From contig WTHV01000135.1 of assembly GCA_011525265.1 (NCBI GenBank), forward strand, positions 1 through 9,304: a stretch of 9,304 nt of DNA. Direction: 5' to 3'. The notes beneath the pieces are model-generated. The model did not search any database, was not told the origin of the DNA, and was given only the letters and a program-made list of their open reading frames with translations. This stretch comes from Alphaproteobacteria bacterium (GTDB lineage: Bacteria; Pseudomonadota; Alphaproteobacteria; Puniceispirillales; Puniceispirillaceae). The position numbers and the translations under genes are program-made. Below are positions 1-5,179 of this stretch, in pieces. Every line of letters begins with the position of its first letter. Within the stretch, counting starts at the first letter, position 1.

Positions 1-653
1 TTGGTGAGATTGACACAGATGATCAAGTAGGCGTGGTAACAGGTCTTGCTTGGACAGAAGTAGGGGGCGAGCTTTTGCAGGTGGAAGCTGTGAAAGTCCC
101 CGGTAAAGGTAAGATTACTGCCACTGGTAAGCTTGGTGATGTGATGAAAGAGTCAATCCAAGCGGCTGAATTCTTTATCAAGTCACGTGCGGCAACCTAC
201 GGCATTGATTTATCCGAATCAGATAAGTCAGATATCCACGTCCATGTACCAGAAGGCGCAACGCCAAAAGATGGGCCATCAGCGGGTGTTGCGATGGTGA
301 CGGCGATTGTATCGGCACAAACGGGCATTGCGGTTCGCAAAGATGTCGGCATGACAGGGGAAATCACCCTTCGCGGCCGTGTCCTGCCTATTGGCGGCTT
401 GAAAGAAAAGCTACTTGCGGCACAACGCGGCGGTATTAAGACCGTGCTGATTCCCAAGGAAAATGAAAAGGACTTGGCGGATATCCCTGATAATGTGAAA
501 GCAGATTTGACAATCATGCCAATTACTTATGTAGATGAGGCACTTGCAGCGGCTTTAACCGCTCTGCCAACACCACTTAGTGGCCATGGTGATTCATCTC
601 TGCCAAGTGAAAAAGTCGTGCCGAAGACAGAGAATGAGGCAATAACGCATTAA
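1..653 (+). CDS. lon: ATP-dependent Lon protease, C-terminal part (5' end outside window)
   Basis: This is the 3' end of the gene for Lon, the cytoplasmic ATP-dependent serine protease that degrades misfolded and short-lived regulatory proteins. The open frame enters at base 3 and gives 216 residues up to a TAA stop. The visible part is the proteolytic (P) domain. The motif PKDGPSAG carries the catalytic serine (codon 279-281), and GGLKEK carries the catalytic lysine (codon 402-404), the Ser-Lys dyad of the family. Other family landmarks are HVHVPEGATPKDGPSAG, MTGEITLRGRVLPIGGLKEK and the PKENEKDL segment. After the end of the P domain there is a polar tail of about 30 residues rich in Ser, Pro and Glu, which varies between species. 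The ATPase and N-terminal domains lie upstream of the window. lon followed by hupB is a common proteobacterial order. The identification is certain; only the 5' part is missing. Confidence 0.98.
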   Translation, partial: GEIDTDDQVGVVTGLAWTEVGGELLQVEAVKVPGKGKITATGKLGDVMKESIQAAEFFIKSRAATYGIDLSESDKSDIHVHVPEGATPKDGPSAGVAMVTAIVSAQTGIAVRKDVGMTGEITLRGRVLPIGGLKEKLLAAQRGGIKTVLIPKENEKDLADIPDNVKADLTIMPITYVDEALAAALTALPTPLSGHGDSSLPSEKVVPKTENEAITH

Positions 654-691
654 TCAGGGCTAGAATCATATAGTTTTGGACTGTTTGTGTG

Positions 692-727
692 AAAAACCGC
701 TAAAAACTGCTGAAAATCATAGCTTTT
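692..727. promoter_or_regulatory. Phased A/T-tracts, predicted curved DNA upstream of hupB
   Basis: Runs of A lie at 692-696, 702-706 and 713-716, and a run of T lies at 724-727. Their centres are about 10 to 11 bp apart, one helical turn. The first two sit in near-identical 10-mers (GAAAAACCGC and TAAAAACTGC). Phased tracts of this kind curve DNA. They lie just upstream of the TTGACC hexamer proposed as the hupB -35 box, where they could act as an UP-like or curvature element. The tracts are seen directly; their role is inferred. Confidence 0.4.
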
Positions 728-729
728 GG

Positions 730-757
730 TTGACCAGATAAATTTGCTGTGTACTCT
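730..757 (+). promoter_or_regulatory. Candidate sigma70-type promoter for hupB
   Basis: TTGACC (730-735, five of six matches to the -35 consensus) is followed after 16 bp by TACTCT (752-757, three of six matches to the -10 consensus). Transcription would start near 764 and leave a leader of about 54 nt before the HU start codon. The -35 is good, the -10 is weak, and phased A-tracts lie directly upstream. I see no convincing intrinsic terminator after lon, so read-through from lon is also possible. Confidence 0.35.
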
Positions 758-817
758 TTGAGGTAAGGGTGAGGGATCTCATCAAAATGATAATTTACTT
801 AACTAAGGGGGCATCCC

Positions 818-1093
818 ATGAATAAAAACGATCTTATTTCAGCAGTAGCTGACGGCTCTGGTTTATCAAAAGCAGACGCAGGTCGCGCTGTTGATGCAGT
901 ATTCGCTGCTATTTCTGACGCGCTAAAGGGCGGTGATGAAGTGCGTATCGTTGGTTTCGGTTCTTTCTCAGTTGCACATCGCGCTGCAAGCACAGGCCGT
1001 AACCCACGTACAGGTGAAGCAATTCAGATTGCGGCATCAAAGCAGCCAAAGTTCAAGGCAGGTGCGCCTTTGAAAGCAGCTGTTAACGGCTAA
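818..1093 (+). CDS. hupB: DNA-binding protein HU (HU-beta type)
   Basis: This encodes a 91-residue HU-family histone-like protein, the normal length for the family. HU dimers bind and bend DNA with little sequence specificity and help organise the nucleoid. The N-terminal helical region (MNKNDLISAVA onward, residues 1 to about 40) forms the dimer body. GFGSF at residues 46-50 begins the conserved family signature. GRNPRTGE at residues 60-67 lies in the DNA-embracing beta arm, with Pro63 as the intercalating proline. The C-terminal strand and helix complete the fold. The ATG at 818 has a strong purine-rich ribosome site (AAGGGGG, 805-811) about six bases upstream. The gene follows lon, as in many proteobacteria, and ends just before a palindrome and a terminator, so it is probably a single-gene transcript. 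IHF subunits are relatives, but length, position after lon and sequence favour HU. The symbol hupB rests on this position. Confidence 0.96.
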   Translation: MNKNDLISAVADGSGLSKADAGRAVDAVFAAISDALKGGDEVRIVGFGSFSVAHRAASTGRNPRTGEAIQIAASKQPKFKAGAPLKAAVNG

Positions 1094-1096
1094 AAA

Positions 1097-1115
1097 AAAG
1101 TAAAATTTTTACTTT
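1097..1115. repeat. AT-rich palindrome just after hupB
   Basis: AAAGTAAAA (1097-1105) and TTTTACTTT (1107-1115) are perfect inverted copies separated by a single T. The palindrome starts four bases after the hupB stop codon and precedes the GC-rich terminator stem. With so short a centre the outermost pairs would form first in RNA, and the structure would be weak. It may add to 3'-end formation or mRNA stability, or simply reflect local AT richness. Confidence 0.5.
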
Positions 1116-1123
1116 ATTTTTCT

Positions 1124-1157
1124 GCGCTGACTGGTTATACACTGGTCAGCGCTTTTT
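1124..1157 (+). terminator. Rho-independent terminator of hupB
   Basis: GCGCTGAC (1124-1131) pairs perfectly with GTCAGCGC (1145-1152) across a 13-nt loop and is followed at once by five T residues (1153-1157). The GC-rich stem and T-run directly after the HU stop are typical of an intrinsic terminator. The 3' end of the T-run overlaps a possible -10 box for the following tRNA gene. Confidence 0.85.
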
Positions 1158-1162
1158 ATAAG
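1157..1162 (+). promoter_or_regulatory. Candidate -10 box for tRNA-Val, overlapping the hupB terminator
   Basis: TATAAG matches the -10 consensus at five of six positions. A start near 1169 would leave a leader of about 11 nt before the mature tRNA. The -35 would have to lie inside the terminator loop, where the best hexamer (TTATAC, 1135-1140) is a poor match. The alternative is that tRNA-Val is transcribed by read-through from hupB. The hexamer is seen directly; its activity is a guess. Confidence 0.3.
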
Positions 1163-1180
1163 CGAAGTCTATGACGGTAA

Positions 1181-1256
1181 GGGTGGTTAGCTCAGCTGGG
1201 AGAGCAACTCGTTTACACCGAGTAGGTCGGGGGTTCGAGCCCCTCACCACCCACCA
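1181..1256 (+). tRNA. tRNA-Val, anticodon TAC
   Basis: The 76-nt sequence folds into a standard cloverleaf. The acceptor GGGTGGT (1181-1187) pairs with ACCACCC (1246-1252), followed by discriminator A and an encoded CCA (1254-1256). The D stem is GCTC/GAGC. The anticodon stem ACTCG/CGAGT encloses loop TTTACAC, with anticodon TAC at 1214-1216, reading GUA and other valine codons by wobble. The variable loop has five bases. The T stem GGGGG/CCCTC has one G-T wobble and encloses TTCGAGC. The gene lies between two intrinsic terminators. All expected elements are present. Confidence 0.97.
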
Positions 1257-1294
1257 TCATCGACAGCTATCAGATGTGATATGACAGATGCAGC

Positions 1295-1331
1295 AGGCCT
1301 CTCTTTATAATCAAAGAGTGGTCTTTTTTTT
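1295..1331 (+). terminator. Rho-independent terminator of the tRNA-Val transcript
   Basis: The inner stem CTCTTT (1301-1306) pairs with AAAGAG (1313-1318) around loop ATAATC. After one T-T mismatch an outer stem AGGCC (1295-1299) pairs with GGTCT (1320-1324), including one G-T wobble. Eight T residues follow (1324-1331). The stem plus long T-run is strong evidence for termination between the two tRNA genes, which are therefore probably separate units. Confidence 0.85.
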
Positions 1332-1387
1332 GGCCAAAATCATATGAATGCGCCCTTAAGTGAACTTTTTTCAAAAACTCGCAAAAT

Positions 1388-1410
1388 AGCACGATAAAGT
1401 GCTTGCAAGC
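1388..1410. repeat. Overlapping inverted repeats at the tRNA-Asp promoter
   Basis: AGCAC (1388-1392) and GTGCT (1399-1403) form an inverted repeat with a 6-bp spacer. It runs into GCTTGCAAGC (1401-1410), a perfect 10-bp palindrome that contains the proposed -35 hexamer TTGCAA. Symmetric sites over a -35 box can be operators, but short palindromes also arise by chance. No known regulator site is recognised. Confidence 0.35.
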
Positions 1411-1431
1411 GGTTATTGCTTTTTGTATATC
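1403..1431 (+). promoter_or_regulatory. Candidate promoter for tRNA-Asp
   Basis: TTGCAA (1403-1408) and TATATC (1426-1431) are separated by exactly 17 bp, with four of six matches to each consensus hexamer. Transcription would begin near 1438, about 27 nt before the mature tRNA. The upstream tRNA-Val unit ends in a strong terminator, so an independent promoter is needed here, and this is the best candidate in the gap. The segment after the -10 (GGTCACCGC) is GC-rich, as in stringently controlled stable-RNA promoters; that parallel is inference. Confidence 0.55.
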
Positions 1432-1464
1432 ATGGTCACCGCAGTCGATAGCGATAGCGTTTGC

Positions 1465-1541
<77 letters not shown>

Positions 1542-1628
1542 CTTTCCTTAAAATTCTTCATATATTTTGTGCCGAATTTGGTCGGATTTGCTTGTTTTTT
1601 CATCAGGCAAGATATGGGCGCAAGAGAC

Positions 1629-1657
1629 TTGCATTTTTTCCCTCAAAGTTCTAGTAA
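1629..1657 (+). promoter_or_regulatory. Weak candidate promoter for the nuo operon
   Basis: TTGCAT (1629-1634) is a fair -35 match. After 17 bp comes TAGTAA (1652-1657), a poor -10 match. It is the best-spaced pair I can find between tRNA-Asp and nuoA, but I would not rely on it. The nuo promoter may use a divergent -10, an activator, or read-through from tRNA-Asp. Confidence 0.2.
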
Positions 1658-1665
1658 AGGGCAAA

Positions 1666-1696
1666 GATTTGTACCTTATTTTTACGAGTGCAAATC
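1666..1696 (+). other. Possible hairpin in the nuoA leader
   Basis: GATTTGTA (1666-1673) can pair with TGCAAATC (1689-1696) over 8 bp with one G-U wobble, enclosing a 15-nt AT-rich loop. The stem ends 25 nt before the nuoA start. No T-run follows, so it is not an intrinsic terminator. It could affect leader folding or mRNA stability, or be chance. Confidence 0.25.
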
Positions 1697-1721
1697 AGGC
1701 ATTGTTTAGGTGCGGGGAAAA

Positions 1722-2087
1722 ATGGAAAATTATCTTGCTGATTATCTGCCAATCGCAGTTCTTCTTGGTATTGCTGCCGTAGTATCGCTAGCTCTTGTTA
1801 TTGGTGCCTTCATCATTGGTAATCAAAAGCCAGATATTGAAAAGCTGACATCTTATGAATGTGGTTTTGATGCGTTTGATGATTCGCGCAAACCATTTGA
1901 TGTGCGGTTCTATTTGGTAGCGATTTTGTTCATTATTTTTGACCTTGAGGTCGCATTCTTATTCCCATGGGCAGTCGCTCTTGGTGGTATTGGTATGTTC
2001 GGCTTTTGGTCAATGATGATTTTCCTTGGCGTGCTGACAGTTGGCTTTGCCTATGAATGGAAAAAAGGCGCTCTTGAGTGGGAGTAA
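1722..2087 (+). CDS. nuoA: NADH-quinone oxidoreductase subunit A
   Basis: NuoA (ND3 homologue) is a small inner-membrane subunit of complex I near the junction of the membrane and peripheral arms, where it helps couple quinone reduction to proton pumping. The 121 residues carry three membrane segments (about 9-32, 61-82 and 90-111). Conserved SYECGFDAFDD (44-54) lies in the loop after the first segment, with Cys47 at the position of the ND3 loop cysteine. The second segment carries DLEVAFLFPW (74-83) with its conserved acidic residues. The C-terminus EWKKGALEWE is typical. I chose ATG 1722: it gives the usual MENYLADYLP start and has a purine-rich GGGGAAAA just upstream, although the spacing is short. 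A GTG at 1710 would add four residues and has no ribosome site. It is the first gene of the nuo operon, 180 nt after tRNA-Asp. Confidence 0.97.
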   Translation: MENYLADYLPIAVLLGIAAVVSLALVIGAFIIGNQKPDIEKLTSYECGFDAFDDSRKPFDVRFYLVAILFIIFDLEVAFLFPWAVALGGIGMFGFWSMMIFLGVLTVGFAYEWKKGALEWE

Positions 2088-2101
2088 AGGCGCGGCCTTT
2101 T
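2086..2101 (+). other. Small hairpin overlapping the nuoA stop codon
   Basis: AAAGGC (2086-2091) pairs with GCCTTT (2095-2100) around a GCG loop, and the T-run extends to 2101. The stem begins inside the nuoA TAA codon. It resembles a short intrinsic terminator with a weak T-tail, so it might act as a partial terminator or attenuator, or protect the nuoA end of the transcript. Full termination is unlikely because nuoB to nuoH follow on the same strand with no convincing new promoter. Confidence 0.35.
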
Positions 2102-2131
2102 ATCTTAAGCTTTAGCGTTGTGAGATTTCAG

Positions 2132-2158
2132 CCTTGCTATCAAAAATAGATAGTAAGG
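2132..2158 (+). other. Intercistronic hairpin between nuoA and nuoB
   Basis: CCTTGCTATC (2132-2141) pairs with GATAGTAAGG (2149-2158) over 10 bp with a single G-U wobble, around loop AAAAATA. No T-run follows, which argues against termination. It lies 16 nt before the nuoB ribosome site, in the only large gap among these nuo genes. A role in mRNA processing, segment stability or control of nuoB translation is possible. Confidence 0.5.
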
Positions 2159-2185
2159 TAGTTGTATAAAAAACGGAGTGTTTTG

Positions 2186-2734
2186 ATGACACTGGGTAAA
2201 TTAGATTTAAATACGCCAATCCCTCAGGGTAACGATCAAGATATGATCTTAAACGCTGTAACAGATGAGATTGCCAATCGTGGCTTTGTTATCGCGAAGG
2301 CGGATAAATTATTTAATTGGGCGCGTACTGGCTCTCTTTGGCCAATGACTTTCGGTCTTGCTTGTTGTGCGGTTGAGATGATCCATGCGGCATCATCACG
2401 CTATGATATGGATCGTTACGGTATGTTGTTCCGCCCAAGCCCGCGTCAATCAGATGTGATGATCGTAGCTGGTACATTGACGAACAAGATGGCGCCTGCC
2501 TTGCGCCGTGTTTATGACCAGATGCCAGAGCCACGTTGGGTTCTATCAATGGGGTCATGCGCGAATGGCGGTGGCTATTATCATTATTCTTACGCTGTTG
2601 TGAGAGGCTGTGACCGTATCGTGCCAGTGGATGTGTATGTGCCAGGTTGCCCGCCAACTGCTGAAGCATTGATTTATGGCTTGTTGCAATTGCAAAAGAA
2701 AATCAAGCGCACATCAACAATTGCGCGCGGTTAA
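2186..2734 (+). CDS. nuoB: NADH-quinone oxidoreductase subunit B (cluster N2)
   Basis: NuoB (PSST homologue) is the peripheral-arm subunit that carries the terminal [4Fe-4S] cluster N2, which passes electrons to quinone at the interface with NuoD. The 182-residue protein has the four N2 ligands: adjacent Cys60-Cys61 in GLACCAVEM, Cys125 in MGSCANGGG, and Cys155 in PGCPP. RTGSLWPMTFGLACC and the RYGMLFRPSPRQSD segment are family hallmarks. ATG 2186 was chosen because GGAG (2175-2178) sits seven bases upstream and the N-terminus has normal length. An in-frame TTG at 2162 would add eight residues and has no comparable site. It is separated from nuoA by about 98 nt containing two hairpins, and from nuoC by 20 nt. 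Confidence 0.98.
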   Translation: MTLGKLDLNTPIPQGNDQDMILNAVTDEIANRGFVIAKADKLFNWARTGSLWPMTFGLACCAVEMIHAASSRYDMDRYGMLFRPSPRQSDVMIVAGTLTNKMAPALRRVYDQMPEPRWVLSMGSCANGGGYYHYSYAVVRGCDRIVPVDVYVPGCPPTAEALIYGLLQLQKKIKRTSTIARG

Positions 2735-2754
2735 GCAGAAGGGTTTGTGTGATT

Positions 2755-3378
2755 ATGGAACAAGCAACACTTACAGACGCGCTTAGCTTTGAGGCACTAT
2801 TACCCCATCTAGGCGGCATGATTGAAGATGCCGACCATAAGGGCGGTGAATTGGTCATTCGCTGTTCAACTGACAACATCATTGAGGTGTTAACCATCCT
2901 GCGTGATGAGGCTGACTTTGCGTTTGACCAACTGACAGACCTGACGGCTGTTGATTATCCAAATCGTCCTTATCGTTTTGAGCTTGTCTATCAGCTATTA
3001 TCAATTACGCATAACCGCAGAATGCGTGTTCTTGTTGCTTTGCCAGAAGGGGAAGTGGCGCCCTCTGTTTTGCCTGTCTTTAATTCGGCGAATTGGGCAG
3101 AGCGTGAAGTATGGGATATGTTTGGCATCTTTTTTGCCGGTCATCCAGATTTGCGCCGCTTGCTAACAGATTATGGCTTTGAAGGCCATCCATTGCGCAA
3201 AGACTTCCCAACAACAGGTTATGTTGAGGTGCGCTATGATGATACACAGCGCCGCGTTGTGTATGAGCCGGTTCACCTGACACAAGAATATCGTGATTTC
3301 GATTTCTTAAGCCCATGGGAAGGTGTGCAAAACGACATTGAAGATAATGCGGCTGACCAAGAAGAGCAGGGTGCTTGA
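2755..3378 (+). CDS. nuoC: NADH-quinone oxidoreductase subunit C (30 kDa type)
   Basis: NuoC is a peripheral-arm subunit without a cofactor that packs against NuoD and NuoB in the connecting module. The protein has about 207 residues. The 30 kDa-subunit signature is EREVWDMFGI (116-125), followed by GHPDLRRLLTDYGFEGHPLRKDFP (split across 129-152) and VVYEPVHLTQEYRDFDF (168-184). The acidic tail (IEDNAADQEEQGA) is variable. nuoC and nuoD are separate, unlike the fused nuoCD of enterobacteria. Two starts compete: ATG 2755, used here, and GTG 2749, two codons earlier. The ribosome site AAGGG (2739-2743) lies 11 and 5 bases upstream of them respectively, so the choice is uncertain. The stop is separated by one base from the nuoD ATG. 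Confidence 0.96.
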   Translation: MEQATLTDALSFEALLPHLGGMIEDADHKGGELVIRCSTDNIIEVLTILRDEADFAFDQLTDLTAVDYPNRPYRFELVYQLLSITHNRRMRVLVALPEGEVAPSVLPVFNSANWAEREVWDMFGIFFAGHPDLRRLLTDYGFEGHPLRKDFPTTGYVEVRYDDTQRRVVYEPVHLTQEYRDFDFLSPWEGVQNDIEDNAADQEEQGA

Positions 3379-3379
3379 T

Positions 3380-4558
3380 ATGAGTGAAATGCAAATCAGA
3401 CCAATGACTTTAAATTTCGGCCCACAGCATCCGGCCGCTCACGGCGTATTGCGTCTTGTGCTTGAAATGGATGGTGAGGTGATTGAACGCGCTGATGCCC
3501 ATGTGGGTTTGCTTCACCGCGGCACTGAAAAGCTGATTGAACAAAAGACCTATTTGCAGGCTCTGCCTTATTTTGATCGCCTTGATTATGTCTCGCCAAT
3601 GAATCAAGAGCATGCTTGGGCGCTATCAATTGAAAAAGCGTTAAATATTGAGGTGCCAAAGCGCGCGCAATATATCCGCGTTCTTTATTGTGAAATTGGT
3701 CGTATTTTGAACCATGTTCTGAACTTGACCACTTTTGCGATTGATGTTGGCGCGATGACGCCGCTTCTATGGGGCTTTGAAGAGCGTGAGACATTGATGG
3801 AGTTCTATGAGCGTGCTTGTGGTGCGCGTCTGCATGCGGCCTATTTCCGCCCGGGTGGTGTGCATCAAGACCTGCCTGATGGTTTATGTGACGATATTCT
3901 TAAATGGGCTGATAAGTTCCCAGAATTTATCAATGATTTGGAAACATTGCTGACAGATAACCGCATTTTTAAGCAGCGCACAGTCAATATTGGCGTCACA
4001 ACGAGAGAAGAAGCGCTTGATTACGGTCTAACAGGCCCCTGTTTGCGTGCGACTGGTGTGCCGTGGGATTTGCGTAAATCACAGCCCTATGATGCTTATG
4101 CTGAGATGGATTTTGATGTGCCAATTGGCAAGACTGGCGATTGTTATGCGCGTTATTTGGTGCGTATCGAAGAAATGCGCCAGTCTTTGCGTATTATTCG
4201 TCAAGCGATTGAAAATATGCCAGAAGGCCCTGTATTGGCCACCAATAATAAGGTCACGCCGCCGCGCCGTTCTGATATGAAAAACTCAATGGAAGCTTTG
4301 ATCCATCACTTTAAACTCTACACAGAAGGCTTTCACGTCCCAGAAGGTGAGAGTTATACAGCCGTAGAAGCCCCAAAAGGTGAGTTTGGTGTTTATTTAG
4401 TAGCCGATGGCACGAATAAGCCGTACCGCGCCCGCCTCAGAGCCCCTGGTTACTATTTCATGGCTGCAGTTGATTATCTCTGCCGTGGTCATATGCTTGC
4501 CGATTCTGTCGCGATTATCGGCTCTTTAGATATTGTATTTGGTGAGATTGATCGATGA
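3380..4558 (+). CDS. nuoD: NADH-quinone oxidoreductase subunit D (49 kDa type, quinone site)
   Basis: NuoD forms the quinone-binding cavity together with NuoB. It is related to the large subunit of [NiFe] hydrogenases but has no metal site. The protein has 392 residues, a usual length. NFGPQHPAAHG (12-22) and the region up to LDYVSPM carry the quinone-site residues: His21, Tyr70 and Asp122 fall at the spacing of bovine 49 kDa His59, Tyr108 and Asp160. Further family segments are HVGLLHRGTEKLIE (41-54), FRPGGVHQDLP (156-166) and the C-terminal GSLDIVFGEIDR. ATG 3380 gives the usual short N-terminus; the frame is open upstream but no family sequence is there. It starts one base after nuoC, and its stop overlaps the nuoE start (ATGA), so translation is probably coupled. 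Confidence 0.98.
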   Translation: MSEMQIRPMTLNFGPQHPAAHGVLRLVLEMDGEVIERADAHVGLLHRGTEKLIEQKTYLQALPYFDRLDYVSPMNQEHAWALSIEKALNIEVPKRAQYIRVLYCEIGRILNHVLNLTTFAIDVGAMTPLLWGFEERETLMEFYERACGARLHAAYFRPGGVHQDLPDGLCDDILKWADKFPEFINDLETLLTDNRIFKQRTVNIGVTTREEALDYGLTGPCLRATGVPWDLRKSQPYDAYAEMDFDVPIGKTGDCYARYLVRIEEMRQSLRIIRQAIENMPEGPVLATNNKVTPPRRSDMKNSMEALIHHFKLYTEGFHVPEGESYTAVEAPKGEFGVYLVADGTNKPYRARLRAPGYYFMAAVDYLCRGHMLADSVAIIGSLDIVFGEIDR

Positions 4559-5178
4559 GCATTGATAAGCTGATAGCTGAAAACCAACCTGATTCTTTTG
4601 CTTTCACAAAAGAAAGCGAAGCACAGATTAAAGTCATTTTGGCAAAATATCCCAAAGATAGAAAAGCTAGTGCTGTTATGCCATTGCTTGATTTGGCGCA
4701 GCGTCAGCATGAAAACTGGATTCCTATGAAAGCGATTGAAGAGATTGCTAATCGTCTTGATATGGCTGAAATTCGCGTGCTTGAGGTTGCAAGCTTTTAC
4801 ACAATGTACAACCTAAAGCCTGTGGGGAAATATTTCCTTCAAGCTTGCACAACAACACCTTGTATGTTGCGTGGCTCTGACGACATGATGCGTTGTATCA
4901 AAGATCGTCTGAATATCTCGTCAGGTGAGACGTCAGAATGCGGCACATTCAGCTTGTTGGAAGTGGAATGTCTTGGTGCGTGCGTAAATGCGCCCATCCT
5001 TCAGGTCAATGATGATTTTTATGAAGACCTTGATTACCAAACAACAGGGGCTTTGCTTGATAGTCTTGAGGCAGGCACGCCCTTGCCTGTTGGCTCTGTA
5101 AAAGGCCGTCAGGGGTCGGAATCTGAGCAAGGTGCCACATCATTGACAGCCCTTAAATCATCAGCGCAAGAGGTGTAA
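4555..5178 (+). CDS. nuoE: NADH-quinone oxidoreductase subunit E (24 kDa type, cluster N1a)
   Basis: NuoE is a thioredoxin-fold [2Fe-2S] subunit of the NADH dehydrogenase module and contacts NuoF. The 207-residue protein has an N-terminal helical part (about 20-85, with VMPLLDLAQR and VLEVASFYTMYNL) and then the cluster ligands Cys98 and Cys103 (C-x4-C) and Cys139 and Cys143 (C-x3-C) for N1a. After the cluster domain comes a polar tail of about 40 residues (roughly 165-207, with GRQGSESEQGATSLT), longer than in enterobacterial NuoE and similar to tails seen in alphaproteobacterial homologues. The start overlaps the nuoD stop by four bases, and the stop is one base from the nuoF ATG. The last codons contain AAGAGGTG, which serves as the nuoF ribosome site. 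Confidence 0.97.
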   Translation: MSIDKLIAENQPDSFAFTKESEAQIKVILAKYPKDRKASAVMPLLDLAQRQHENWIPMKAIEEIANRLDMAEIRVLEVASFYTMYNLKPVGKYFLQACTTTPCMLRGSDDMMRCIKDRLNISSGETSECGTFSLLEVECLGACVNAPILQVNDDFYEDLDYQTTGALLDSLEAGTPLPVGSVKGRQGSESEQGATSLTALKSSAQEV

Positions 5179-5179
5179 G

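Noticed and set aside
1446..1459. Tandem hexamer CGATAG x2 plus CG just before tRNA-Asp
   Set aside because: Two copies are too few to call a repeat element, and the site lies in the short transcribed leader with no known role.
1572..1600. CCGA/TCGG stem with a later T-run after tRNA-Asp, considered as a terminator
   Set aside because: The stem is only 4 bp and the T-run begins about 9 nt after it, so it does not meet the form of an intrinsic terminator.
1710..1721. GTG 1710 as the nuoA start, and likewise TTG 2162 for nuoB
   Set aside because: Neither has a ribosome site upstream, and both add residues outside the conserved family start; the downstream ATGs fit better.
1567..1782. A 71-codon plus-strand frame between tRNA-Asp and nuoA
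   Set aside because: It overlaps the nuoA start in another frame, has no ribosome site, and its composition looks like translated AT-rich leader.
2313..2669. A 118-codon minus-strand frame inside nuoB, and similar long antisense frames in nuoD (3396-3794) and nuoG (7746-8003)
   Set aside because: They are shadows of strongly conserved + strand genes, rich in His, Gln and Arg, without ribosome sites or recognisable domains.
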